Positions 48,993-58,245 of a DNA stretch of 64,000 nt are shown one piece after another (position 1 is the first letter of the stretch; each line of letters starts with the position of its first letter). The translations under genes were made by a program, and so were the position numbers. The stretch spans positions 221,003-285,002 of the forward strand of contig JAHDXL010000001.1 in the NCBI GenBank assembly GCA_023382935.1. Reading direction: 5' to 3'. Below the pieces are notes generated by a model. It saw only the letters and a list, made by a program, of their open reading frames with translations. It did not search any database and was not told the origin of the DNA. Source of the stretch: Phycisphaerales bacterium. Its GTDB lineage: Bacteria > Planctomycetota > Phycisphaerae > Phycisphaerales > UBA1924.

Positions 48993-50212
48993 AACTCTCG
49001 TTCCAGGCCTATGACCGCGCCGGGCGGACGGTCAGCGGGAGCGTCGAGGCGGGCTCCCTGGAGGAGGCACGGGCCAAACTGCGCCAGAATGGGATGTACG
49101 TCACGGAACTGACGACCGGCGCGATTGCCGTTGCGAGCCGGGGGCGCGGCGGGCTGCCCAGCCTCAAGCGTCTGAAGGGCATGTCGCTGCTGGCCCGGCA
49201 GTTGTCGCTGCTGATTTCGACGGGGACGCCGCTGGTCGAGGCGCTGGGCGCCATCGAGCGGCAGATGCGCGATCCGCGCTGGAAAGCGGCGCTGGCGGAC
49301 ATTCGCTCTCGCGTCGAGGACGGTGCGCCGCTGTCAGAAGCCTTTGCCGCCCACCCGACCTTGTTCAATCCCGTGGCGTGCAGCCTGGTGCGGGCAGGCG
49401 AGAGCAGCGGCGGGCTGGAGAAGATGCTCGACCGCATGGCGCGGCTGGCGCGCCAGCAGGAGAAGGTCACCAGCGCCATTCTCGGCTCGATGCTGTATCC
49501 GGCCGTGCTGATGGTCGTGTCGGTGTGCGTGCTGGTGCTCATGCTCACATTTGTGCTTCCGCGTTTTACGACGATGTTCGAGGCGCTGGACGCCCCGCTC
49601 CCGGCTACGACCGAGGCACTGCTCCTCATCGGGCAGACCATGCGTGGGTACTGGTGGGCCTTCCCGCCGGTGCTGATCGGAGGGGGCTTCGGCGCGTACC
49701 AACTCTTTCGCAGCCCGCGCGGCAGGGTGTGGCTCGAACACCTGATGCTCGACGCGCCGTTGGTCGGCAAGATCGTCAAGTCGCTGCTGGTGGCCCGCAT
49801 CGTGCGGCTGCTTGGCGTGCTGCTGGAGGCGCGTGTTCCGCTGCTCGAGGCCCTGCAACTGACTGAGCAGTCGGTGTCCAGTTCTCGTTACGCCCTTCTG
49901 CTCTCCAACGCGGGGGAAGACGTGTCCAGGGGTGAGCCGCTGAGCAAGGTATTTGCGACCGAGCCGGCCATTCCGCCCGCGATTGTCGAGTCGGTCGCCA
50001 ACGGCGAGCGCACAGGTCGGCTTGGACCGGTGCTTTCGAGCCTGGCTGAGTTCATGGATGAGGACAACGAAACGCTGGTCAAGTCCATCTCGAGCATCAT
50101 CGAGCCGGTCATTCTCGTCGGGCTGGGGGTGGTGGTGGGATTCGTGGCCATCAGCATGTTCCTCCCGCTTTTCGACCTGACCACCATGACGCAGGGGACA
50201 CCCAAGGGATGA
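48989..50212 (+). CDS. gspF: type II secretion/pilus inner-membrane platform protein (GspF/PilC)
   Basis: This 407-residue membrane protein couples the ATPase to pilus assembly. Two GspF domains are present (about residues 65-190 and 265-390), each with the pattern LLARQLSLLISTGTPLVEAL or RIVRLLGVLLEARVPLLEAL, and with three hydrophobic helices, the last being VGLGVVVGFVAISMFLPLFDL. Its length is typical. Confidence 0.95.
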   Translation: MKLSFQAYDRAGRTVSGSVEAGSLEEARAKLRQNGMYVTELTTGAIAVASRGRGGLPSLKRLKGMSLLARQLSLLISTGTPLVEALGAIERQMRDPRWKAALADIRSRVEDGAPLSEAFAAHPTLFNPVACSLVRAGESSGGLEKMLDRMARLARQQEKVTSAILGSMLYPAVLMVVSVCVLVLMLTFVLPRFTTMFEALDAPLPATTEALLLIGQTMRGYWWAFPPVLIGGGFGAYQLFRSPRGRVWLEHLMLDAPLVGKIVKSLLVARIVRLLGVLLEARVPLLEALQLTEQSVSSSRYALLLSNAGEDVSRGEPLSKVFATEPAIPPAIVESVANGERTGRLGPVLSSLAEFMDEDNETLVKSISSIIEPVILVGLGVVVGFVAISMFLPLFDLTTMTQGTPKG

Positions 50213-51234
50213 GACGCGGCGCGCGACAGATCGGGCTGGACATCGGGCGTGCGTGGGTCAAGGCCGCGCAGTGCGATCGATCTCGGCGCATCGAGCGAGT
50301 GGCGGCGTTTCCGCGGAAGGGGGAGGGCGCGGGACTGGAGGCGGAGGAGATGGTGGTGATCGCCGAGACGCTGCTGCGGCAGGGCTTCGAGCCGTCACCA
50401 GTGATCATCGGGCTGAACGCGCGCGACGTGCGAATGGAGGAACTCGAGGCTCCGCCGGTGAGCGATGAGCACGCGCTCAATCGCATCATACTCGGCGAGG
50501 TCGGACGGCTGGCTCGCTGGGAGGCTGACACCTACACCGCGCAGTGGTGGCGTGTGCCGGCTCCGACGCGAGCCAGCGCGCAGGACACATTCATGAGCGT
50601 CGCGGCGCCGATCACCACGGTGGACTCGGCCATCGAGCCGCTGGCAGCAGCAGGCTTTGACATCCAGGCGGTGGATCTGCGCGTCGGCGCCGCTGCGCGG
50701 CTGTGCGCCCGGCAGGCACAGAGCGATCAACTGGTGGTGCTGGTTGACGTGGGCTGGTCGTGCGTCGAGATTGCGGCCTACTTTGACGATCGGCTGGTTT
50801 TTGTGCGACGCCTAGAGGACTCGGGGCTGGCGCAGGTCGGCGCGTCGCTCCCGCGTGTGGCGATGGGCGAACGCCTGGTGCTCGAGAGTCTGGTCATGGA
50901 CCTGAGCGTCCAGTCGCACGCATGGAATCTGGCGCGCGCCGGTTTCTTCGCGGCGGCCCGAAGAGTCGGCGAGAACCTGGTGTCGGAACTGGACTTGACG
51001 CTGACCTATCTGGCGAGGAGATTCCCGGGGGCGCGGTGCTGCGACGTGCTCATCGCCGGCGGCGGGGCGCGCATCGAGGCGCTCATCGAACCTCTGGCAA
51101 CCTCGCCCGACGTGGGCGCTCGGCGTGCCGAGCCGGGACAAATGGTTCCCTTTCATCCGCGTGCTGCGGATCACACGGGTGAACCGATCTTCCTGCCGGC
51201 CTGCGGGCTGGCGCTGTGGGGAGAGGAGCATTGA
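50209..51234 (+). CDS. pilM: PilM-like actin-fold pilus assembly protein
   Basis: This 341-residue protein has the PilM/actin-like fold markers: IGLDIGRAWVKAAQCD at the N-terminus, the central nucleotide-site block VVLVDVGWSCVEIAAYFDDRLVFVRRL, and CCDVLIAGGGARIEALIEPLA near the C-terminus. PilM binds the N-terminus of PilN at the cytoplasmic face. It overlaps gspF by 4 nt and pilN by 1 nt. Confidence 0.8.
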   Translation: MRRGARQIGLDIGRAWVKAAQCDRSRRIERVAAFPRKGEGAGLEAEEMVVIAETLLRQGFEPSPVIIGLNARDVRMEELEAPPVSDEHALNRIILGEVGRLARWEADTYTAQWWRVPAPTRASAQDTFMSVAAPITTVDSAIEPLAAAGFDIQAVDLRVGAAARLCARQAQSDQLVVLVDVGWSCVEIAAYFDDRLVFVRRLEDSGLAQVGASLPRVAMGERLVLESLVMDLSVQSHAWNLARAGFFAAARRVGENLVSELDLTLTYLARRFPGARCCDVLIAGGGARIEALIEPLATSPDVGARRAEPGQMVPFHPRAADHTGEPIFLPACGLALWGEEH

Positions 51235-51812
51235 TGCGTCCGATCAATCTCCTTCCATTTGAGTACTCCCGCCGGCGCATGCTGGCCAGGCGCATGAACG
51301 GGTGGGCGCGCGGGCTGATCGTCGGCGCGGCCGTCACGGCCATGGGCATCGCGACCTGCCAGTCGCTGGCACCGGCGACGGCCGGGCTGGAACTGCGACG
51401 GACGCGCCTGCGCATGGATTCGAACCAGATGCTGCAGACGGCGTCGAAACAGGCCGCGGCCTTGGAGAAGCACGTTGCGGAGGTGGATCTGATGACGCGC
51501 ATCGCTCGGCAGCCCGATCTGTCGGCCCTTCTGGCGATGCTGGCCTCCTGGTGCACGGAGGGAACAAGACTGGAGAGCGTGTCGGTGCAGGCTGCCACGT
51601 CCAGCCCGGTTTTCGAGGTGCGGATCATCGGACTGTGCCCCACGCAGGATCTGGCCACGGTCTACCTTGAGTGCGCGCGCACTTCGAAGGCATTTGATTC
51701 GATCACGCTGGCCGGCACACGCCGCATCGACGGGCCCGGAGGCGCGATGTATCGATTTGAACTGCGCTGCGCGGTCGCGGGACTGCGCGAGCAGGCGGAG
51801 GCCCTGCGATGA
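51234..51812 (+). CDS. pilN: PilN-like inner-membrane protein
   Basis: This 192-residue protein opens with MRPINLLPFEYSRRRMLARR, which contains the INLLP motif that binds PilM. One transmembrane helix (about residues 25-42) is followed by a coiled coil and a ferredoxin-like periplasmic domain. It sits between pilM and a pilO-like gene, overlapping both. Confidence 0.8.
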   Translation: MRPINLLPFEYSRRRMLARRMNGWARGLIVGAAVTAMGIATCQSLAPATAGLELRRTRLRMDSNQMLQTASKQAAALEKHVAEVDLMTRIARQPDLSALLAMLASWCTEGTRLESVSVQAATSSPVFEVRIIGLCPTQDLATVYLECARTSKAFDSITLAGTRRIDGPGGAMYRFELRCAVAGLREQAEALR

Positions 51813-52363
51813 AGTCCATAAGGGCCGAGCGACTGAAGATCGACGTGGTCGGCGGGATGGTCGCACTAGGCTTGTGTGCTGCAGGCTATTTCTTCGGCCT
51901 GCACCCGGTGCTTGCCGCTCATGCGGCGACGGGCGAACTGAACACCGAGTTGCTCACGCTGTCCGAGCAGGTCGAGGCGCAGCGCATCGCGACGCAGGGC
52001 TACGAGGCCGCGTTGTCGATCATCGAGGAGCGATTGAGCGAGGGGGCGGTTACACTCGGCTCGCGCGAGGGAGTGAGCGACATTCTCGCGATGGTGGGGC
52101 AGGCGGCCGAAGCCAGAGGGCTGGTTATCGACGCGCTGACGCCTCGCCCGGTGGAGAAGGGAAAGGGATTTGATCGGATTCCCATGGAGGTGCGCGGGCG
52201 CGGCCGCTATCCAGACGTGGCCGCGTTCCTCCATGACTTGCGGGTGCGCGACATCACGATCGCGGTGCGGGTGCTCGACATCCGTTCGGACCCGGCGCGA
52301 CAGGGTTCGAGTTTCGACCTCGAACTGGTATGGTTTGTGCGGTCTGTGCCGAGCGGCGGATGA
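51809..52363 (+). CDS. pilO: PilO-like inner-membrane protein
   Basis: This 184-residue protein has a cytoplasmic stub, one transmembrane helix (about residues 12-32, VVGGMVALGLCAAGYFFGLHPVL), a coiled coil and a ferredoxin-like domain with the PilO-type ending FLHDLRVRDITIAVRVLDIRS. It is probably the partner of PilN in the alignment complex. Confidence 0.75.
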   Translation: MKSIRAERLKIDVVGGMVALGLCAAGYFFGLHPVLAAHAATGELNTELLTLSEQVEAQRIATQGYEAALSIIEERLSEGAVTLGSREGVSDILAMVGQAAEARGLVIDALTPRPVEKGKGFDRIPMEVRGRGRYPDVAAFLHDLRVRDITIAVRVLDIRSDPARQGSSFDLELVWFVRSVPSGG

Positions 52364-52416
52364 TCTGATCCCAGAAATGGGTTGGCTTTCTTCCCGGCGT
52401 TCGGCATCTCTCAAGC

Positions 52417-52959
52417 ATGGGGATGTCGAAGCGTCAAAAGGGGGCTCTGGCGGTTCTTGCCCTTGGGCTTGTTACGTTGGCGGTGGATCGGCTGGTCGTG
52501 CTGCCGGGCCCAGCGACCGCGGCCGCCGATTCGGCGCTGATCGAGTCGAGGCCGGCGCTGGACCTGAAAAAGGTGAGCGGACTGGCGGAGAAGTTGCTTG
52601 CCGCGTCGGAGCCAAGCGTGAACCCGTTGGCGGGGCTGGCTGAGCAGCCGATCTGTCTGGATGCGTTCGCGTCATTGCTGCCGAATGACGTGCCAGTACC
52701 AGGGGCATTCGAGCCGGTGATCGAGAAGGCGCGGGCGGAGACGCGTCCGATATCGCGGACGCCCACGCTGTCGGCCATCGTGCTCACCGAATCGGGCGGG
52801 TACGCGGTGCTCAACGGCCGGCCAGTGGGCCTGGGTGCCTCGCGTGACGGATTCACACTCACCGAACTGAGCGCGCGGACGGCCACGATCGAGGTGGACG
52901 GCGTGCGGGTGACGTTATCGCTCTCTGGCGAGCGGTTGGTGGAAGAAGTTTCTCATTAG
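52417..52959 (+). CDS. GspC/PilP-like pilus or secretion accessory protein
   Basis: This 180-residue protein has one N-terminal transmembrane helix (about residues 8-28), an unstructured linker and a small C-terminal beta domain. The pattern LSAIVLTESGGYAVLNGRPVGLG then FTLTELSARTATIEVDGVRVTLSL resembles the HR domain of GspC/PilP-type proteins that contact the secretin. Position after PilO supports this; identity is not certain. A start at 52423 is equally possible. Confidence 0.6.
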   Translation: MGMSKRQKGALAVLALGLVTLAVDRLVVLPGPATAAADSALIESRPALDLKKVSGLAEKLLAASEPSVNPLAGLAEQPICLDAFASLLPNDVPVPGAFEPVIEKARAETRPISRTPTLSAIVLTESGGYAVLNGRPVGLGASRDGFTLTELSARTATIEVDGVRVTLSLSGERLVEEVSH

Positions 52960-53044
52960 GAACTGAACCACCTTGGCCGACAATCCGATGGATTCCGGGG
53001 GCAACACGGCCCATTGCTCAACAGCGGAACACGGGGAGTCAGCC

Positions 53045-53521
53045 ATGCTTGCGTCGTTGCGGATGAGGAATCGCGCGTTCAGCCTGATCGAACTGGTGGT
53101 GGTGGTGGTGATCCTGGGGATCATCGGGGCCATTGCGATTCCGCGCATGAGTCGCGGTGCGTCAGGCGCGGCCGATTCGGCGCTGGTCGCCGACCTTGCC
53201 GTGCTTCGCAACGCGATCGCGCTGTACGAGACCGAGCATCAAGGGGCCTTCCCCAAACTGGCCACCTTCACGGCCCAGTTGACGCAGTATTCCGACGTCG
53301 ACGGCGCAACCAGCGCGACCAAGACCGGGGCGTACATCTACGGCCCTTACCTGCGCGCGGTTCCGAAGTTGAAGGTCGGTTCGAACAAGGGGTCGGGTGC
53401 GGTCGCGGGCACAGGCGGCGGCTCGGAAGGCTGGCTCTACAACGAGTCAACCGGCGAGATCTCGGCCAACCTGCCCAGCACCGAGACCGACGCGGCCGGC
53501 ACTCCGTATGCCGACTATTGA
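53045..53521 (+). CDS. gspG: type II secretion major pseudopilin GspG-like
   Basis: This 158-residue protein has a type III signal: short basic leader (MLASLRMRNRA), then FSLIELVVVVVILGIIGAIAIPR with the conserved Glu at position 5 of the mature protein. The residue before the cut is Ala rather than the usual Gly. GspG-type features follow (ADLAVLRNAIALYETEHQGAFPKL, and the late YIYGPYLRAVPKL). GGGGAG lies 7 nt before the ATG. Confidence 0.85.
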   Translation: MLASLRMRNRAFSLIELVVVVVILGIIGAIAIPRMSRGASGAADSALVADLAVLRNAIALYETEHQGAFPKLATFTAQLTQYSDVDGATSATKTGAYIYGPYLRAVPKLKVGSNKGSGAVAGTGGGSEGWLYNESTGEISANLPSTETDAAGTPYADY

Positions 53522-54044
53522 GTCACCCCCAGCAGTTGCGCACCAGGCCGCGGCTCCCAAGAGGAGCCGTGGCTTTTCCGTTGCTGAACTGGTGATGGTG
53601 CTGGCGATCCTGGGTGTGTTCGCCGGAATTGCCGCCCCGCGATTCAGCGCGGCGACGAATCGATCGGGCGTCGAGCAGGCCGCAGACCGTATCACGAGTT
53701 TCTACTCCGAGGCGACGCGGCTGGCCCAAGCGACCAGCGCGTCGGTGCGGGTCAGTTGCGACCCGTCACGGGATCTGATCATGCTGACGCCTCCCTCGGG
53801 CGCGGCCATTGAACTCCGACTGTCGCGTGAGCCCTATCGGGTGGACATCGTTGCCTGTGATTTCGAGGGCGCGGCGGCGGTGGTGGTCGATGGCTGGGGG
53901 CAGGCCGACGTCGACTCGACGTTCCTGATCCGGCGAGGCGGCGCCCAACTCATCGTCAAGATCGGTTCGCGGACCTCCGATACCCAGAAGGCACGGGAGG
54001 GCGATGCGCTGTGGATGGTGCTCATGGGCGTGCTGGGGCTGTAA
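53508..54044 (+). CDS. minor pseudopilin GspH-like
   Basis: This 178-residue protein has the prepilin cleavage site RSRG followed by FSVAELVMVLAILGVFAGIAAPRF. The mature part has the GspH/FimT pattern of a long helix with FYSEATRLAQATSASVRVS, then beta structure. The ATG at 53508 overlaps the end of gspG by 14 nt, giving a 22-residue leader; no strong ribosome binding site is seen. Confidence 0.75.
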   Translation: MPTIESPPAVAHQAAAPKRSRGFSVAELVMVLAILGVFAGIAAPRFSAATNRSGVEQAADRITSFYSEATRLAQATSASVRVSCDPSRDLIMLTPPSGAAIELRLSREPYRVDIVACDFEGAAAVVVDGWGQADVDSTFLIRRGGAQLIVKIGSRTSDTQKAREGDALWMVLMGVLGL

Positions 54045-55669
54045 GGCGCGCAAGTGTGCGCGGGTTTACACTGGCCGAACTGGTGATCTCGCTAGCGATT
54101 CTCGGCCTGATCCTCGTCGGGGTGTCCGCGGCCCTGGGGTTGGCCACCAGCGCGCTGCCCGACGAGCGTTCGAGGGGCCGCGACGCACTGGCGCTGGCGC
54201 TGGAGCAAGTGAGGGTTGACCTTGACGGAGCGACCCGGCTGCGCTCGATCGACTCGAAGAGCGTGGAAGTGTGCCTTCCTGACCGCAACGCGGATGGAAG
54301 GGCCGACGTGCTGCGCCACTCGTGGGACGGCACGGAGGGCTCGCCGCTCAATCGCACCCTGAACGCGGAGTCTGACCAACTGCTGGGCAAGGCTGGGAAC
54401 GTGGGCTTCACGAGTCAGACATGGACGCGGAGCACGAGCGTGCCGATAACCACACAGATAAGCGCCGCGTCGACACTGGGGACGGCGCCGGCCGACCTGG
54501 GCGCCTCGGCCACAACGCAGAACTTCCTTCCCTACACCGGGTACGCGCAGATGGTGTCGCCCGTGCTGCCGGCTGGGTCGGGGGTGTGGACCATTACGCA
54601 TTTGCGCGCGATGATTCGCAAACTGAGCAACTCGGGCACGGACAGCGAGCGGATCGTGCAGATCCGCCTGGCCGACGACTCCGGGCTGCCGACCAGCACG
54701 GTGTTGTACCAGGCCCAGATGAAGGATTTCAGTTTTTCCGGCGACCTGTCGAACTGGTCCACGCTTGCCGTGAGCGGCATGCCCTACCTGCTGCCGACGC
54801 AGCGCGTCTGCGTCTGCTTCATCAACACCGGTTCAGATTGGGTATGGCAGTTTGACTTGAAGCGGGCGACGGGCTCGGGCAGCGGCATGTCGGCGACGAG
54901 CAACAGCGGCTCGACATGGGCGGGGGTGTCGAATCGTTCACTCTTCGTCAGCGTGGACGGCACTTACGTGACCCCGACGACCAGCGTCACGCTGGAACGG
55001 ACTTACACGAGTTCGATCGGGGTGGAACTGACCGACATGCTCGGGCAGTCGCTCTCGGCCTCCATCAGTCTGCCCAACGGGTGCGAGGTGCTCGCCGACG
55101 GGTGGCGCACCGATTTCGAGCGCAACCCGACCACGCAGGATGTCAACGGCGATGGCACGCCAGACTGGAGCATGACCTCCGGGAGTTATGCCGACTCCGA
55201 TCTGAGTGGCGGATGGCTCAAGGCAAAGAAGTCGATGGCCCTGTCCTCGGCGCAGGATTTCACGCAGCCTTCCGAGTTTGCCACCCGCCTGCGCATCACT
55301 AGCAGCGGGCAGGAGTGGTACGGGACTGTCTACGCGGACAAGTCCGGCGGACTGGGCTCCAAACTCACGCTTCGGGTAGACCGGACCAGTGCGGCCGTGG
55401 TCCGGGTGCGTCTGTACGAGAACTGGCCTTTTCCAGCGACGCTGCTGATTGATCGCAGTCTCTCGCTGGACACGCTCGATCTTCGCTGTCTGGTCACACC
55501 CGACAAGGATGTGGTGACCTTGTACGTGAACGACGCTCTACTCGGGGCGAGCGGCTACACCCGATCCAGCCTTTCGCTGGCCACGCCGACGCCCTTCATC
55601 ATGTATGGCACGGCTAGCACGGTGCTGGTTGACTGGGTGGACGTGCGTGTCGGAGGGGTGACCAAGTGA
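54011..55669 (+). CDS. oversized pseudopilin with beta-sandwich domains (GspJ position)
   Basis: This 552-residue protein has a prepilin signal (cleavage after SVRG, then FTLAELVISLAILGLILVGVSAALG). It is more than twice the length of a usual minor pseudopilin. After the helix come an EF-hand-like loop (PDRNADGRAD, about residue 92), a beta domain resembling the choice-of-anchor R type (about 150-300), a second loop (DVNGDGTPDW, about 377) and a jelly-roll/LamG-like domain (about 385-550). The start is uncertain: GTG at 54011 overlaps the previous gene by 34 nt, and GTG at 54056 would leave a 3-residue leader. It may form an adhesive or substrate-binding tip. Confidence 0.75.
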   Translation: MDGAHGRAGAVRRASVRGFTLAELVISLAILGLILVGVSAALGLATSALPDERSRGRDALALALEQVRVDLDGATRLRSIDSKSVEVCLPDRNADGRADVLRHSWDGTEGSPLNRTLNAESDQLLGKAGNVGFTSQTWTRSTSVPITTQISAASTLGTAPADLGASATTQNFLPYTGYAQMVSPVLPAGSGVWTITHLRAMIRKLSNSGTDSERIVQIRLADDSGLPTSTVLYQAQMKDFSFSGDLSNWSTLAVSGMPYLLPTQRVCVCFINTGSDWVWQFDLKRATGSGSGMSATSNSGSTWAGVSNRSLFVSVDGTYVTPTTSVTLERTYTSSIGVELTDMLGQSLSASISLPNGCEVLADGWRTDFERNPTTQDVNGDGTPDWSMTSGSYADSDLSGGWLKAKKSMALSSAQDFTQPSEFATRLRITSSGQEWYGTVYADKSGGLGSKLTLRVDRTSAAVVRVRLYENWPFPATLLIDRSLSLDTLDLRCLVTPDKDVVTLYVNDALLGASGYTRSSLSLATPTPFIMYGTASTVLVDWVDVRVGGVTK

Positions 55670-56163
55670 ACCGGCGCGGCATCACGATGGTCGAGACGGT
55701 GCTGAGCACGATCGTGGTGTCGGTGCTGCTGGCCGGGGCGCTGAGTGCGTCGGTGTCGTCGCGTGGGTTGGTGAGCGTGGCCGATCAGCGGCGCCAGGCG
55801 ATGTGGCTGGCTGATGAACTGCTCGGAGAGATCCTGCAGAAGTCGCTGACCGACCCGCAGGCACCCGGGGCCCCTGCGGGCCCGGACACAGGAGAGAGCA
55901 AGCGGGCGGATTTTGATGACGTTGATGACTACAGCAACTGGAAGGAATCACCGGTTGCATACGCCTCGGGCGCGCCGATCTCCGGAGCGGCGCATCTGAC
56001 CCGCGTGGTGACGCTGTCAACCGGGGCCAAGGAAGGCCATCAGCCGGGAACTGGGATCTGGGCCGATTACACGGTGGTGCGAGTCGGGGTGTATCGCGGC
56101 GACGTGCTGCTGTGTGCGCTCGAGGGTGTGCGAACCGATGCCGGGCCGGGAGTGGGACCATGA
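55666..56163 (+). CDS. minor pseudopilin GspI-like
   Basis: This 165-residue protein starts MNRRG then ITMVETVLSTIVVSVLLAGAL, a prepilin signal with Glu at position 5. The helix continues into QRRQAMWLADELLGEILQ, the pattern of GspI proteins, followed by a beta-rich part (AHLTRVVTLSTG, YTVVRVGVYRGDVLLCAL). The start is GTG overlapping the previous stop by 4 nt. Confidence 0.75.
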   Translation: MNRRGITMVETVLSTIVVSVLLAGALSASVSSRGLVSVADQRRQAMWLADELLGEILQKSLTDPQAPGAPAGPDTGESKRADFDDVDDYSNWKESPVAYASGAPISGAAHLTRVVTLSTGAKEGHQPGTGIWADYTVVRVGVYRGDVLLCALEGVRTDAGPGVGP

Positions 56164-56621
56164 GGCGGCCCGTGCAAGCGCAGCGTCGCGGCTCGGTGTA
56201 CGTGGTGGTGCTCAGCGCGTCGGTGTTCGTGGTGGGTGCGGCCGCCGCGGCGGCGCTACTCGCGCGCGAACGCCTGTCCGGAGGTGACCTCGACCACACG
56301 ATCCGGCAGACGGCCCGGCATGCCGAGTCCGGGGTGGAAGTGATGTGGAAATCGCTGGAGAAGACCACCGGATGGCGGACGCTGCCGACCAACACCTGGT
56401 TCAACGTGTTTCGCGTGGGGAGCACCCTCGTCGAGGCGAGTCTGGACGACCCGGGTGATGGGACGCTGAGCAACACGCCGTACGGGCCGGTGAAAATCAC
56501 GGTCCGGGCGACGAACGGGCAGGTGGTTCAACTGAGGTCAATCATCCTAGAGCCGTCGTTGACGAGTTCGACGGACCTGGTCGAGCGTCCCGGATCGCGG
56601 CGGCGCGAGGTGCTGCCGTGA
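56160..56621 (+). CDS. GspK/PilX-like membrane-anchored pilin-cluster protein
   Basis: This 153-residue protein has a basic start (MRRPVQAQRRG), then one hydrophobic helix SVYVVVLSASVFVVGAAAAAALLAR. No Glu at position 5 is seen, as in GspK. It lacks the large extra domain of true GspK, so it could be PilX-like instead. The start overlaps the preceding stop (ATGA), and it is the last gene of the cluster. Confidence 0.6.
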   Translation: MRRPVQAQRRGSVYVVVLSASVFVVGAAAAAALLARERLSGGDLDHTIRQTARHAESGVEVMWKSLEKTTGWRTLPTNTWFNVFRVGSTLVEASLDDPGDGTLSNTPYGPVKITVRATNGQVVQLRSIILEPSLTSSTDLVERPGSRRREVLP

Positions 56622-56634
56622 AGGCGGCCGCGGG

Positions 56635-58245
56635 TCACGCGGCCTTGGCGCTGGAGGCCTTCTCGGCTTCGGCGAGCAGGCGGTCGTACTCCGACAGGTC
56701 AAGCGAGAGAAAGACCTCGACCAGATCAGGATCGAACTGCTGGCCCGAGCAGCGGCGGATCTCATCAAGCACGCGCTGGCGATCCTGTCCGACGCGATAG
56801 GTCCGGGTCGAACTCATCGCGTCGAAGGAGTCGGCAATGGCCAGGATGCGGGCCATCAGCGGGATCTGCTGGCCCGCCAGTCGCGCCGGATAGCCGCACC
56901 CATCCCATCGCTCGTGGTGATGCAGCACGCCGGGCAGCGCGCCGGCCAGCAACGGCACGCCGCGCAGAATCCGCTCGCCGATTTCGGGGTGAGACTTCAT
57001 GATGGCAAACTCGGCATCGGACATCTTGCCGGTGCCGCAGAGCAGCGATTCAGGCACGCCGATCTTGCCAATGTCATGCACCAAGCCGGCGATATAGACT
57101 GACTCGCACAAGTTCCCCTCGAGACCGGCGGCCTGTGCGATCATGCGTGCGACCGTCGCGACACGCTGCGAGTGACCCTGGGTGTAGCGGTCCTTGGCGT
57201 CGAGGGCGGCCGAGAACGCCCCGAGCGTGCCCACGAACGACTCGTGCTGCAGGCGATAGAGGCGCGCGATGCGCAGGTAGGCGGTGACCGAGGCCGCGAC
57301 AGCCTGCACGGGCAGGGTGTCGTGGCTGCTGACGGCCCATTCGCGCCCGGTGCGTGCCCCCAGCGCGAGCATGCCGATAGGACGCGCCTCGTCGCCGAGG
57401 GCGACCGCCACCACTTCCGGGCCCAGGTCATCGGGTAGTCCGAAGGGACGCTCGATGATGGAGGGCTGCTCGGAGAGGCGCCCGGACTTGCAAATCAGGT
57501 GGGCCCCGGCTTCGACGGCGTCCCTTGAAAATCGAGCGGAGTCAAAGCGCAGGCAGGTAACCGGCACGCCGGCGCGATCGAGGAACTCGTCTGGCAGGCG
57601 CAGCATGGCACACCAGGCGAACTCGGTGCTTTCGAACAGGTCGGTCATCACGTTCTCGATGAAATCGCCAGGCGCGGCGATTTCGCTCATCCGCTGCCCT
57701 ACGCGGAACAGCAGCGTCGATGACTCGTAACTCTGCGTCAACTGGTCGGTGAACTCGTCGATCGACCGCTCAGCGAGTGACCCCAGCACACACTGACGGT
57801 GCAAGTCGGCCAGCAGACTGGCCCGCGCCTCGGCCTGGGCAAAGTCGGCCACTGCAGCGCGGTGAAGCGCGCAGGCCAGGTCTCCGGCGATCGGCCAGAG
57901 GTCCGGGTCCAGATCGCAGAGTTCGCCTCCTGCCAGCGCGCCCGGAGTGGCGGCCAGCGTACAGGCCCAGGAATACCGCCGCGATCGCACCTGCTCGCGG
58001 ATCATGATGAGCCAGGCGCCTGGAGTCATTGGGGCAAGGACCACGCCCTCGGGCGATTGATCGAAGCGGCAGGCCGTCGATGCCACGCGCTCGACCACGG
58101 CAGGGCTGGCGGCGAAGCGGCTGACCACGCCGTCACCGGGCGAAGCCGCCTCGCGACGGATGTGGTCAACCCGCCAGGCCGGAACGCCCAGACGCCCGCA
58201 GGCACCCGAAAAGCGATCGAAAGCCTCACGCAGGATGGCGTCCAT
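56635..58245 (-). CDS. GAF/HD-GYP domain protein, probable cyclic-di-GMP phosphodiesterase
   Basis: This 536-residue protein has a poorly defined N-terminal half, a GAF-like region (about residues 170-330) and a full HD-GYP domain at the C-terminus (about 340-520). The catalytic HD lies in VHDIGKIGVP and the signature in HHERWDGCGYP. Such domains hydrolyse cyclic-di-GMP. The start follows the response regulator stop with no gap, so the two are cotranscribed and the regulator probably controls the phosphodiesterase. The gene is convergent with the pilus cluster, a classical target of cyclic-di-GMP. Confidence 0.9.
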   Translation of the reverse strand: MDAILREAFDRFSGACGRLGVPAWRVDHIRREAASPGDGVVSRFAASPAVVERVASTACRFDQSPEGVVLAPMTPGAWLIMIREQVRSRRYSWACTLAATPGALAGGELCDLDPDLWPIAGDLACALHRAAVADFAQAEARASLLADLHRQCVLGSLAERSIDEFTDQLTQSYESSTLLFRVGQRMSEIAAPGDFIENVMTDLFESTEFAWCAMLRLPDEFLDRAGVPVTCLRFDSARFSRDAVEAGAHLICKSGRLSEQPSIIERPFGLPDDLGPEVVAVALGDEARPIGMLALGARTGREWAVSSHDTLPVQAVAASVTAYLRIARLYRLQHESFVGTLGAFSAALDAKDRYTQGHSQRVATVARMIAQAAGLEGNLCESVYIAGLVHDIGKIGVPESLLCGTGKMSDAEFAIMKSHPEIGERILRGVPLLAGALPGVLHHHERWDGCGYPARLAGQQIPLMARILAIADSFDAMSSTRTYRVGQDRQRVLDEIRRCSGQQFDPDLVEVFLSLDLSEYDRLLAEAEKASSAKAA

